A DNA stretch of 49,074 nucleotides from assembly GCA_902495075.1 (NCBI GenBank), contig CABUVO010000029.1, positions 1-49,074 of the forward strand, read 5' to 3'. This document shows positions 16,913 to 26,027 of the stretch, piece after piece. The notes under the pieces were generated by a model, which saw nothing but the letters and a program-made list of their open reading frames with translations, was not told the DNA's origin and ran no database searches. This DNA comes from an uncultured Porphyromonadaceae bacterium. Its GTDB lineage: Bacteria; Bacteroidota; Bacteroidia; Bacteroidales; Muribaculaceae. Within the stretch, counting starts at the first letter, position 1; each line of letters opens with the position of its first letter. Position numbers and translations under genes: made by a program.

Positions 16913-18123
16913 ATCAGGAAATCAAGATAGGGCTCTTTGGCTTTGGCACGGTGGGGCAAGGTGTCTACCGCGTTATAACGAGTGCAAAGAACGCCCACGC
17001 ATCCATACGCCGCGTATGTGTGCGCAACATCAATAAAGATCGAGACATCGAGACCCCGCACGGGCTTCTTACCGACGATGCCGACGATATTTTCAACGAC
17101 CCGGAGATCAATCTTATCGTGGAGGTGGTTGACGACGCATCTGCATCATACCGGATCGTGACCACAGCGCTTAAGAAAGGGTTGCCTGTGGTGTCGGGTT
17201 CAAAGGCGATGATTGCGGTCCATCTGCCCGAACTAATAGAGCTGCAGGAGAAACATCACACTGCGATTCTCTATGATGCCTCCTCCTGCGGCTCCATCCC
17301 GGTGATCCGCAACCTTGAAGAGTATTATGACAACGATCTCCTTCTTGAAGTGAAGGGAATACTTAACGGCTCCTCTAATTATATCCTCTCCCGCGTGTTT
17401 GATCATGGCGAAGAATACTCGGCAGCCTTGAAAAAAGCCCAGAACCTCGGTTTTGCGGAGAGTGATCCTACATTTGATATCAGTGGTAAAGACTCCCTGT
17501 ATAAACTCATTATCATCACTGTCCACGCCTTGGGCGTATACGTGAAACCGGAAGAAATATTCACTTACGGCATATCCACGATTCATGATGCCGATATCCG
17601 GTATGCACGCGAGAAAGGGGTGAAGATCAAACTTGTGGCTCAGGTGGTGAAAGTATGCGATTCGAAGTTCACTATGTTTGTGATGCCGGAGTTTGTGGAG
17701 CCGTCGCGCTATATCTATAGTGTTGACAACGAATATAATGGCGTGGTGATTCGCGGTGAATGTTACGACCGGCAGTTTATGTTCGGGAAAGGTGCCGGAG
17801 GTTTGCCCACGGCATCATCCATACTTAGCGACATCATGGCGCGTCGTCATGGTTATCGCTATGAATACAAGAAGATGAGCTATATCGACACACCCGCCTA
17901 CACCACGGATGTGCTTTTGAAAGTCTATATCCATTACGAGACAACAGACATACCCGGGCTGATCGAGTTTGAACGGATCCGCGAGATGTACACATCCGAA
18001 ACCGACAATTACATCATCGCCGACATATCGTTGCGCGACCTGATGCGCTATCGCCAGCTGCTTTCCGCTCCCGATGTATTCATCGCCAATATCCCCGTTT
18101 TCTTCCTTGATAAGGATGATTGA
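16909..18123 (+). CDS. hom: Homoserine dehydrogenase
   Basis: 404 aa monofunctional enzyme reducing aspartate semialdehyde to homoserine, the precursor of methionine and threonine. The N-terminal Rossmann motif is IGLFGFGTVGQGVY (glycines 11, 13, 16). The substrate/catalytic segment is AESDPTFDISGKDSLYKL (~185-200), and an N-G-S-S-N motif sits at ILNGSSNYILSR. A short degenerate ACT-like tail (~345-404) may confer feedback control. It is not fused to aspartokinase. It ends the metY-metX-hom operon, which supplies homoserine, activates it and sulfhydrylates it in one transcript. Confidence 0.93.
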   Translation: MNQEIKIGLFGFGTVGQGVYRVITSAKNAHASIRRVCVRNINKDRDIETPHGLLTDDADDIFNDPEINLIVEVVDDASASYRIVTTALKKGLPVVSGSKAMIAVHLPELIELQEKHHTAILYDASSCGSIPVIRNLEEYYDNDLLLEVKGILNGSSNYILSRVFDHGEEYSAALKKAQNLGFAESDPTFDISGKDSLYKLIIITVHALGVYVKPEEIFTYGISTIHDADIRYAREKGVKIKLVAQVVKVCDSKFTMFVMPEFVEPSRYIYSVDNEYNGVVIRGECYDRQFMFGKGAGGLPTASSILSDIMARRHGYRYEYKKMSYIDTPAYTTDVLLKVYIHYETTDIPGLIEFERIREMYTSETDNYIIADISLRDLMRYRQLLSAPDVFIANIPVFFLDKDD

Positions 18124-18143
18124 GATGAGGATAGGATGACTGA

Positions 18144-18163
18144 GAAGCGATTTCTGTCGCTTC
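18144..18163. terminator. Small hairpin between convergent genes
   Basis: GAAGCGA and TCGCTTC flank a 6-nt loop, in the 44-bp gap between hom and the convergent esterase. There is no U-run, so termination strength is uncertain. Confidence 0.4.
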
Positions 18164-18167
18164 CCGG

Positions 18168-19457
18168 TCAGTGGAAAAGGCGGGGAAGGAAATCGAGGAG
18201 GTATCGGCGCCAGTTCTGCCAGGTGTGACCGCCATCGGAGGGGTGGTAGACGTAGGGATAGCCGGCGGCATCGAGTTTTTTCATATAGTCGTCGTTGAGC
18301 TTCTTCACGAAATCATCCGAACCGAAGGCTATATAATATAGTTTGGGAGCCGGAGAGAACTGTTTCTTCAACTTATTGTCAAGGTCTTCATATACAGAGA
18401 GATTGCCCGAAGAATACTTTGATATGGTGCGGTCGAGTTTGCTGTTGCCGACAATCGGGAGATCCTCCTTGAACTGTTTCCATGCATCTCCGAGACTGCG
18501 TATTGTGCCGATACGGTTGTCATTGAGCGCATTGGTGGTCTGTGCGGAGAAAAGACCGACATAATCGAAAGTCTGGGGATTATTCAGAGAGATGAAAAGG
18601 GTATGCAAGCCGCCTAATGATAAGCCCGCGATGGCGCGGTGGCTCTTATCGTTTATCGTGCGGTAATTCTTGTCGATATAATTCACCACTTCATCCACAA
18701 ACACGCTCTCGATATTGCCCATCATTGAGGTCATGTTGTTGGCTTTCGGCTTTACATCAGGGTTCGCCGGGTCATCACCCGGAGCCGCCGCGAGTTCCAC
18801 GTTACCGTTAGGCATAACCACAATCATCGGTTCGCATTTCCCCTCGGCAATCATGTTGTCGAGAATCTGAACTGCCCGTCCGCACTCTTCCCATGCATTC
18901 TCGTCGCCTCCCGATCCATGCAGCAGATACAATACCGGGAATCTCTTTGTGCTATTGGTTTTATATTGTGCAGGCAGATAAATGGTCATGCGCCTTTTTG
19001 TCATGCCCGGCAATGTGGAAGGATACCATACCTTCCGCACATCACCATGCGCCACATTTCTATCCATGTAGTAATCACCGTTGCCGCCACCTATGATGAA
19101 ATAATTCAGGATATTGTCGATATCCCTGACGGTATCGGGATTATTCGGATCGTTGGCTTTCTCCTCATCAATCTCATACCAATATGAATACAGATCCGAA
19201 GGGAGAACTCCAGTGGTGCATGTCCAGTAATCGCCATCCTTCTTCATCTCAATCTTACCTTCGCGGCTGAAAGGTCCGAAACTTTTCCCCTTGATGAACG
19301 ATCCCTTTAGGATTACTTCATCCGCCTCCGGAGCATAGATGCGGAAAGTTGCGGAATTATTGGGGTTGATAACCGGATAATTCACAGAATCCTTGGCAAA
19401 AGACGGGATTGCGGACACGGCAAACAATGTTGCGGTCAATACTGCGGATAATTTCAT
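18168..19457 (-). CDS. Secreted CE1/Fes-like esterase with N-terminal E-set domain
   Basis: 429 aa. Signal peptide ~1-21 (ending IPSFA). An E-set/CBM48-like immunoglobulin domain (~28-125, FRIYAPEADEVILKG) precedes an esterase-D-type alpha/beta hydrolase (~140-429). Catalytic signs: oxyanion region YLLHGSGGDENAW, nucleophile GLSLGG near residue 270, C-terminal His in DGGHTWQNW. Family members hydrolyse feruloyl/acetyl esters on glycans or siderophore esters. The start lies only 5 bp after the stop of the MMPL transporter, so it is transcribed as the last gene of the pigment operon. A role in trimming an acyl or aryl ester of the exported product is possible but unproven. Confidence 0.85.
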   Translation of the reverse strand: MKLSAVLTATLFAVSAIPSFAKDSVNYPVINPNNSATFRIYAPEADEVILKGSFIKGKSFGPFSREGKIEMKKDGDYWTCTTGVLPSDLYSYWYEIDEEKANDPNNPDTVRDIDNILNYFIIGGGNGDYYMDRNVAHGDVRKVWYPSTLPGMTKRRMTIYLPAQYKTNSTKRFPVLYLLHGSGGDENAWEECGRAVQILDNMIAEGKCEPMIVVMPNGNVELAAAPGDDPANPDVKPKANNMTSMMGNIESVFVDEVVNYIDKNYRTINDKSHRAIAGLSLGGLHTLFISLNNPQTFDYVGLFSAQTTNALNDNRIGTIRSLGDAWKQFKEDLPIVGNSKLDRTISKYSSGNLSVYEDLDNKLKKQFSPAPKLYYIAFGSDDFVKKLNDDYMKKLDAAGYPYVYHPSDGGHTWQNWRRYLLDFLPRLFH

Positions 19458-19462
19458 TTCGA

Positions 19463-22321
19463 TTAAATATTTTCAGGTTTGGAGTCGAGGATATGCAGAT
19501 TGGGCGTGAATCCTTCCGCGCATGTCTTTATTATAGCTCTTGCATCTTCCGAAGAGGTGTACACAAAGACATCTCTTTCAGGATGCAGACGAGCCAAAAG
19601 AAGAGCCAATTCGCCATTTCCATGCGGCTCGTCGAGATATATTTCAGAAAGATCCTTGTAACCTCTCAATGAATCCGGCTCGTAGCCTATAGCTTTAAAG
19701 GCTTTCCTTGCGGCAATCTCTATTTCGCGTCCCTTGTAGAGATATCTTCCCATCACGCATTCCATGGCGTAAGCGAGCTCCGACTGATTCTTTTTCCGGC
19801 GGATATCCGAACGGCTGAAGTTGTATCTGCCTGTCAAGACGCTCATGAGAGTAACGGGATAGAGGCGCCGCGAGCCATCCTTGCGGCGTGTGAGCCACTT
19901 GAAAAGCAGCGGAGGGAATAGATACGCCATCAGCACTACGGAAATCATGCCCACAACCGTGATCTCGCCCAAGGAGCGCATGGCTGGATGCTTTGCCACC
20001 AAGAGCGTGCCGATACCTATGAACATTATCAATGCCGACACAACGATACTGTTTTTATACGATTGCAGCAGTTTGCGGCGATAGGCAAATTCGTAGGTTA
20101 GTCCTTCGGTCATGAAGATGGTATAGTCATCGCCCTGTCCGAAGATGAAAGTGGCGAGAATCACATTCACAATATTGAACTTTATACCTAAGATTCCCAT
20201 AATGCCGAGAATCCATATCCAGCTGAAAGCCATCGGCATGAAGGAAATCACTGCGAGTTCGATGCTGCCTAAAGAGATCCACAGGAATATGAACACTATA
20301 AATCCGCACGCTATGCCGATATAATTGAAATCATCGGAAAGCGTGTTGGCGATGGATCCGTTCATGCTCTTCACATCAAAGACAAGTCCGCCGAATTCAC
20401 GATGGTCAGATAATGTGTTTTTTATCTCCTCAGCTGATTTCAGAGGCACATCTATCACCTGAACTATGGATTTGCGTCCTGATTCCGGATCTTCGCTGAT
20501 ATTGCCCATGAATACGGCTGAATACAACTCCTTGAAACTTTCGAAATCCTGTGGAGTATAGTCAGCGGAGATTATATCGCTGAAAGGGGAGAACGCTTCG
20601 GTGCTGAACCCATGATGTTTGGCAGCACTCGCCAAGGATGTTGAAATGGAGTCACGGTATTTTGCGATAAATTCATTCCATTTCGCCAAGCGGTGTGCCT
20701 GTTCTTCCTTCGAGGTGAGGAAGGAATTGACCTCGTTCTGACGTGTCGCCGCGCCTGCATTCACGAGCGAATCAACAGTCTTGTTGATTATTCCGCTTTG
20801 GGTGAGAGCCTCGTCCCAAGTTTTGCCACTGCCGACGATATAGAGGTTCTCTTTATCCGGGCTTTCGTTTGCCAGACGTGAGAAATATTCCATATCGGCT
20901 TTCTGGTCGTCAGTCATGTAGTTTATATTGCGCATGTCGGAGTCAAACTCCGTGCGCAGACTGAAAAATCCGAATACGACAGTAAGGATAAGCACTCCCC
21001 ACACAACGTAGCGATTGTTTTCAAGCGATAGTCCGGCAACGCGGGTTATCAGTCGGGGATCGCGCTCCGGTCTGTCACCCGGCTTGCGGGTCTTGACGGC
21101 GTGCGGAAGGAATATAAGCACAAAGAGGATTGTGCCTATCAGCAGGAGCGAGGCAAAGAGACCCAGGTCATGAAGCGCCGGAGCATTTAGCGGCACAAGG
21201 CATAGGAACGCACCGACTGTGGTGACGTTGCCCACTACCAGAGGAGAGATTATTTCCTTTAATGCGGCTCTTGGATGCAGACTGTCTTTAAGATGGTCGA
21301 TAAGATGCAGGGGATAGTTCACTGCAATGCCGAGAATCACCGAAGCTATACCTATCACGATAATCGAAACGGAATCATAATAGAGTGCAATCATCCCCAT
21401 GGCGAAAAGCCATCCCCAGCCTACCGCCACAACAATGAGTAGGATATTTCTCAGGTTGCGGAACACATATATGAGGAGCAGCAATATCAATATCCCCGCA
21501 ATACTGATTGCAAGGATACTGTCGCTCTTGATGCGGTTGGCGTTACCCACGGCAATCACCGGACCTCCGATGATATGTATGTCAAGATTGCTGTTGCCTT
21601 TTTCCGTAAGCGACACGGCATCATTCAGCATCGCCACAAGCGAGGCATTGTGTTCCGATTCGCGTGCACCGAATGCAGATTCAAGGATGACTATCGCTTT
21701 TTTCGCATCAGGGGAAAGGATATAACCGTCGTAAGTCTCGAAATTTATTGACATGCCGCCGTTTTTCAACCTTCCCAGAGCCGGGGAAAAGAGATTCAGC
21801 GGGTCGCGCGAGATGTTTCCGCTCAGTATTCCCGACGACGGGAAGAGCAGCATATTTTTGTCTTCACCAACCTGGCGGTGAATGTATTCAGGATCGGCGA
21901 GGAGGGAATCAATTCGCGCATAATCCTTATCCGTAAGGAAATAAGGTATTTTTTCGTAAACGATATCGGTGATTCCGAGCATCTTCTCCATGTCTACCTC
22001 CTTCATCACATCGCTCAGATAGCGGAGGGAGTCAAGTTGCTCAACATTCGCAGCGAACGCCTCTACGCCATCCGCCAGCTCCTGCGGATCCACATCGGTG
22101 GTGTCGCGCGTGGAGATGATGGCATAGATCTTATTGGCACCGGATATGTCCTGATACACCGACATGGCAGTGTGGTTCTTTTCATCAAGAGGAAGGAAAT
22201 CGGAGATATCCTCCTTATATCCGAGTCTCAGAAACGACAGCACAAGGGCAGCCGTGGAGACTAAAAATAGTCCCCAGGCAAGAAGAGGGCGTTTCTTGAA
22301 AAGGTCATAGAGGCGAAGCAT
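19463..22321 (-). CDS. MMPL/RND-family lipid exporter of the aryl polyene cluster
   Basis: ~952 aa starting at MLRLYDLFKKRPLLAWGLFL (22321); nine codons upstream there is another possible Met (22348). Topology is the MMPL duplication: TM1 at ~15, a periplasmic domain, five TMs (~255-395), then TM7 near residue 435, a second periplasmic domain and five more TMs (~665-800). Aryl polyene clusters always carry such an exporter, thought to move the finished lipid across the inner membrane. The last ~100 residues form a soluble tail (LLLARLHPERDVFVYTSS ... NLHILDSK) that resembles the tail of the GT2-acyltransferase at 26024. Overlaps the ligase gene by 17 bp or more. Confidence 0.9.
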   Translation of the reverse strand: MLRLYDLFKKRPLLAWGLFLVSTAALVLSFLRLGYKEDISDFLPLDEKNHTAMSVYQDISGANKIYAIISTRDTTDVDPQELADGVEAFAANVEQLDSLRYLSDVMKEVDMEKMLGITDIVYEKIPYFLTDKDYARIDSLLADPEYIHRQVGEDKNMLLFPSSGILSGNISRDPLNLFSPALGRLKNGGMSINFETYDGYILSPDAKKAIVILESAFGARESEHNASLVAMLNDAVSLTEKGNSNLDIHIIGGPVIAVGNANRIKSDSILAISIAGILILLLLIYVFRNLRNILLIVVAVGWGWLFAMGMIALYYDSVSIIVIGIASVILGIAVNYPLHLIDHLKDSLHPRAALKEIISPLVVGNVTTVGAFLCLVPLNAPALHDLGLFASLLLIGTILFVLIFLPHAVKTRKPGDRPERDPRLITRVAGLSLENNRYVVWGVLILTVVFGFFSLRTEFDSDMRNINYMTDDQKADMEYFSRLANESPDKENLYIVGSGKTWDEALTQSGIINKTVDSLVNAGAATRQNEVNSFLTSKEEQAHRLAKWNEFIAKYRDSISTSLASAAKHHGFSTEAFSPFSDIISADYTPQDFESFKELYSAVFMGNISEDPESGRKSIVQVIDVPLKSAEEIKNTLSDHREFGGLVFDVKSMNGSIANTLSDDFNYIGIACGFIVFIFLWISLGSIELAVISFMPMAFSWIWILGIMGILGIKFNIVNVILATFIFGQGDDYTIFMTEGLTYEFAYRRKLLQSYKNSIVVSALIMFIGIGTLLVAKHPAMRSLGEITVVGMISVVLMAYLFPPLLFKWLTRRKDGSRRLYPVTLMSVLTGRYNFSRSDIRRKKNQSELAYAMECVMGRYLYKGREIEIAARKAFKAIGYEPDSLRGYKDLSEIYLDEPHGNGELALLLARLHPERDVFVYTSSEDARAIIKTCAEGFTPNLHILDSKPENI

Positions 22322-23633
22322 GGTTTTTAGTCCTCTTCCTATTATCAATGAATTTTATCGGTTTCCGGTTATTGCCGGGGTTGTTGATTTTGCCGATGTC
22401 CTCGGGCGAAAGGATCTCCACGATGGGAGCGACACGTATCCTTGAGCGGAAACGGTCTTTAAGATCCTTGATTACGTCGAACGGCTGTGCCGATGCAACG
22501 CCTGCCTTTACAACAACTTCATCGGTGCCCGCAAAGCTATTGCGAACCTCAACCACATAGTTGATTACGTAGGGAGTGTTATCGAGCACATCGTTGATTG
22601 CCGGAGGGTAGATTGTGGTGCCCTTGAGCTTTATCATATTGTTTTTGCGCCCCACAAGTGGAGTGAGTCGATATGAATTTCTGCCGCATTTGCATTGCTC
22701 GGTGATCTTGCAGCTCATATCGCCAGTGCGAAACCGAAGAAGAGGCATCCCTTCGACTCCGAGGGTGGTCACAACCACCTCTCCGACCTCTCCGTCTTTT
22801 ACAGGGAGATTGTTGTCGTCTATTATTTCCACGATAATAAGCTCAGGATGCACATGCCCACCGCAGCCATAGGGACACTCTGAGAATGTGGCTCCCATCT
22901 CGGTCGAGGAATATGTGGCGAAGAGATCTACATCCCATTTCTCCTTTATGCGGTTGCCGAGAAGGTTGAGTGTGAAATCCTGCTCACGCAATCCTTCGCC
23001 GATTCCGATTATGCGTTTGATGCTGGAATTGCGATAGTCAATGCCGTTCTGTTCGGCATATTCGATGAGACGCAGGATAAATGAAGGTACGCACATTATG
23101 GTGTCGGGCTTCAGCCGTCGTATGGTATCCCATTGGAGTTCCGGCATACCGTTGCCTACGCGGATCACGCTCGCCCCGAGTTTGCGGATGCCGAGGAAAT
23201 AAGCTAAACCTGCCATAAACCGCTTGTCGAGCGTCGTCATCAGTTGCACGATGTTACCCGGTTTTACTCCCGCGCAGGAGAAAGATTTCATCTCGTTGAA
23301 TGCCAGTCTGTCAAGATCCTTGTCGGTGCATCCGAATGTCACAGGATCGCCAAGGGTTCCGGATGTGGTGATGTAATCGATTATCTTCTCAGGCGGCATA
23401 CAGAGGAAATCCGCGTTATGAAGTTGCAGATCCTTCTTTTCAGTGAACGGGATCTTCACAAGGTCATCAATCGTCTGGATCTCATCGATATTTATGTTGT
23501 TGTCCTTGAACACCCTCTGATAAAAAGGTGAGTTGTCGGCGAGATAGCGCAACGCTTCGCGGAGTCTCCCGTTCTGGTATTCCTTGATTTCCTCGGGAGA
23601 GCGAAATTCTATATCTTCTTTCATCATATTCAT
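22305..23633 (-). CDS. PaaK-like AMP-forming aryl acid ligase
   Basis: 442 aa, phenylacetate-CoA ligase family. The adenylate-forming motif is TTSGTLGDPVTFG (~110-122); YSSTEMGATFSECPYGCGGHVHPE (~240-262) contains Cys and His that may bind metal; RTGD and CKCGRNSYRLTPLVGRKNNMIKLKG follow. The expected reaction is ATP-dependent activation of an aromatic acid (4-coumarate or a benzoate-type acid) and its loading on ACP or CoA as the aryl starter. It sits between the exporter (overlap) and the esterase (4-bp overlap), so it is tightly coupled. The actual substrate cannot be read from sequence. Confidence 0.88.
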   Translation of the reverse strand: MNMMKEDIEFRSPEEIKEYQNGRLREALRYLADNSPFYQRVFKDNNINIDEIQTIDDLVKIPFTEKKDLQLHNADFLCMPPEKIIDYITTSGTLGDPVTFGCTDKDLDRLAFNEMKSFSCAGVKPGNIVQLMTTLDKRFMAGLAYFLGIRKLGASVIRVGNGMPELQWDTIRRLKPDTIMCVPSFILRLIEYAEQNGIDYRNSSIKRIIGIGEGLREQDFTLNLLGNRIKEKWDVDLFATYSSTEMGATFSECPYGCGGHVHPELIIVEIIDDNNLPVKDGEVGEVVVTTLGVEGMPLLRFRTGDMSCKITEQCKCGRNSYRLTPLVGRKNNMIKLKGTTIYPPAINDVLDNTPYVINYVVEVRNSFAGTDEVVVKAGVASAQPFDVIKDLKDRFRSRIRVAPIVEILSPEDIGKINNPGNNRKPIKFIDNRKRTKNHASPL

Positions 23634-24529
23634 TTGAATAGATTCCTTAACCAGTTAATGAAATCATCTTTCCATGTTATCGCCTCGGGAGTGGTTTTCT
23701 TCGGGTTTGCGCCGAAACCATGACCACCGGTTTTGAATTGCACATATCTGTGTCTGACACCGGCTGCTGTCATCGCAGAGTCGAGTAATACGGAATTATG
23801 GTAGTCGACGATAGGGTCGTCAACGCAATTCATGAGATAAACGGGTGGCATATCCCTGTGCACATGTCTCTCAAGAGAAAGGGAATCCTTCATTTCAGGA
23901 GATATCGCCTTACCTTCTCCTAACAGTCCTCGGCGCGAACGTTTGTGGGTGGATTTATCCACCAGCGACACCACGGGATATATCGGCGCTATGAAATCAG
24001 GCTTCAGGGATACATCAGGTGTGATGCCCAAGCTTGCCAGCGAATTGGTGTCGAAGAATATCCCCGACATGGCGGATAGATGGCCACCGGCAGAGAATCC
24101 CATCACGCCGAGGCGGTTAGGGTCAATGCCGTATTTATCCGCGTTGTCGCGGATTAACTCGATGCTCCGCTGCACGTCTTGCAGCATGTCGGGATAACGG
24201 TGTCCGCGACGTGAATACCGGTCGTGCCAGATGAAGGCGTTTATGCCGGCAACACGATATTCCAATACGAAAGCTGAAATTCCTTGGCTTTGAAGCCATT
24301 CCGCAACGCCGATCCCTTCAGTTTTCTTGTCGAGCCAAAAATAGCTGCCTCCGGGGCATACGATGCAAGCGATATTGTTTTCTCCCGGCGCGGGATATGG
24401 TGTTAGCATTACCTCCTCCTTGCACGAAGTGCCCTCCCATATGTTGATGGCTTTCTCTTCGGCAAAGATGGGGAACCCGATGACTGAAAGAAACAGCAAA
24501 GTCAATATTTTAAATATTCTTGTTGGCAT
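23630..24529 (-). CDS. Secreted alpha/beta hydrolase (BD-FAE/acetylesterase-like)
   Basis: 299 aa with signal peptide ~1-24 (LLFLSVIGFPIFA). Fold motifs: oxyanion CPGGSYFWLDKKTEG (~58-72), nucleophile Ser146 in GFSAGG, Asp in CVDDPIVDYHNS, His in GGHGFG. The family covers acetylxylan/feruloyl esterases and lipases. It overlaps the genes on both sides by 4 and 20 bp, inside the pigment operon, which favours a role on the exported arylpolyene-lipid or its precursor rather than in plant glycan use. Confidence 0.85.
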   Translation of the reverse strand: MPTRIFKILTLLFLSVIGFPIFAEEKAINIWEGTSCKEEVMLTPYPAPGENNIACIVCPGGSYFWLDKKTEGIGVAEWLQSQGISAFVLEYRVAGINAFIWHDRYSRRGHRYPDMLQDVQRSIELIRDNADKYGIDPNRLGVMGFSAGGHLSAMSGIFFDTNSLASLGITPDVSLKPDFIAPIYPVVSLVDKSTHKRSRRGLLGEGKAISPEMKDSLSLERHVHRDMPPVYLMNCVDDPIVDYHNSVLLDSAMTAAGVRHRYVQFKTGGHGFGANPKKTTPEAITWKDDFINWLRNLFK

Positions 24530-26027
24530 CGTTGATTCCTTTTACAATAGTGTTGACACCTAAAATAGCCTCCGCCGTATAGATGGCTGTCAGGGGCACT
24601 CCGCACATGCCGTGGAGGTTTATGTTCTGACCCGTGAGAAGGAGATTCTTGACCTTTGTATATACCGGTAGCTGAGAGAAGATGAGGTTCTGGCAATCCT
24701 TTCGATAGCCGAACATCGCGCCCTCCTTGGTGTTGTAATAGTCGCGTATAGTCAGCGGGCTTGCAGAATATACGTTGGCTATTTTGTCGTAAAGATTCGG
24801 GAAGAGAGACTGCAGTTTGTCAAGAATCTTCCTGACATTCTCCTTTTTCCATTCCTCGTAATCCTCACCGCGGTGCCCTACAGTGGTGTTCTCCCATTTC
24901 CTTACGTGCTCATAGCTCATTATGCAGTGCACGAGAAGACGGTTGGCATATTCTCCCTGATCGGGGTCGGGGGGAGTCATATACATAAAGCATTTGGGCC
25001 ACTCGGCAGGATCATAACCATCCTGATTCCACATCCATCTATAATCTTCCATATAGTAGCTTGTATGGTCGATATAGGGGAATGTGTTAGGTTTTAGGTC
25101 GATATATAACGAGAATGCGGAATATGAATTGGGGATTTCATTGAGACGATTGACGAATATACGCTGGAAAGTGCCTTCGGGCACAAGTTTCAGCAATGCC
25201 ACGGGATGAATAGCGGAAATGTAATTGTTTGCTGTAAATACATCGCCGTCGGAAGTGTGTACGGCTGTTATCGTCTTGTCGGCGGCATCTATTCTGACCA
25301 CTTCCTTGTTGGAAAGCACTTCACCGCCGGCATCCTCAATGACTCCTTTCAAAGAATCTGCAAGTTGCTGGCTGCCTCCGATGAAACGGGAGGCTCCGTT
25401 GATATAGAGCACGTGGATCAAGGCATGCACATATGCCGGCGTATGACCTTCCACACCGCCGTATAGCGGATTCAGGTATGCCAGCAACTCTCTGAGTCGC
25501 GGATCTGTGACATGGGAGTTGATGAGCCTGTCGGCAGACCACGTGAATTTTTCGGAATGAATCCTTGTGCCTCCGTCATCTTCCTTGAGATAGAAGAGCG
25601 GAACTTCTTCAGTCAGCTTGTATATGTCTTCGACATAAGCCCGTATTCCTTCCGCTTCTTCCGGAAAATATTCAGACATGCATCTGATAAAATTCTCTTT
25701 ACCGGAAGCAATGCGGTAGACATCGCCGGTTTTCCGATAATGAATCTCGTCTATGCAGTCGCTGTCAACATGTTGCAGTTTTAAGGAGTCGTATATTCCG
25801 AGATATTTACAGATTTTATGAAGATTGCCGTTTTTCTGGAAGCCACCCATTACGTGCATTCCGGTTTCGAAAATCTTTCCCTTGCGGTGGAAGCATTGCA
25901 AACCACCCCCGATGATGGCATTCTTTTCAAGAACTGTCACTTTCTTGCCGTTTTTAGCAAGGAACGCACCTGAGAAAAGACCCCCGATGCCGCCTCCGAT
26001 TATTATGCAGTCCGTGTGGTTTGTCAT
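24510..26027 (-). CDS. CrtI-like FAD-dependent oxidoreductase (phytoene desaturase/retinol saturase family)
   Basis: 505 aa. The N-terminal dinucleotide-binding motif is CIIIGGGIGGLFSGAFLA (glycines 11-16), followed by VLEKNAIIGGGLQ and a C-terminal FAD motif LLTGQNINLHGMCGVPLTAI (~465-485). Relatives oxidise or reduce conjugated polyenes. Such a gene recurs in Bacteroidetes polyene pigment clusters; here it may change double bonds of the polyene or of a lipid tail. Overlaps its neighbours by 20 and 4 bp. The exact reaction is not known. Confidence 0.88.
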   Translation of the reverse strand: MTNHTDCIIIGGGIGGLFSGAFLAKNGKKVTVLEKNAIIGGGLQCFHRKGKIFETGMHVMGGFQKNGNLHKICKYLGIYDSLKLQHVDSDCIDEIHYRKTGDVYRIASGKENFIRCMSEYFPEEAEGIRAYVEDIYKLTEEVPLFYLKEDDGGTRIHSEKFTWSADRLINSHVTDPRLRELLAYLNPLYGGVEGHTPAYVHALIHVLYINGASRFIGGSQQLADSLKGVIEDAGGEVLSNKEVVRIDAADKTITAVHTSDGDVFTANNYISAIHPVALLKLVPEGTFQRIFVNRLNEIPNSYSAFSLYIDLKPNTFPYIDHTSYYMEDYRWMWNQDGYDPAEWPKCFMYMTPPDPDQGEYANRLLVHCIMSYEHVRKWENTTVGHRGEDYEEWKKENVRKILDKLQSLFPNLYDKIANVYSASPLTIRDYYNTKEGAMFGYRKDCQNLIFSQLPVYTKVKNLLLTGQNINLHGMCGVPLTAIYTAEAILGVNTIVKGINDANKNI

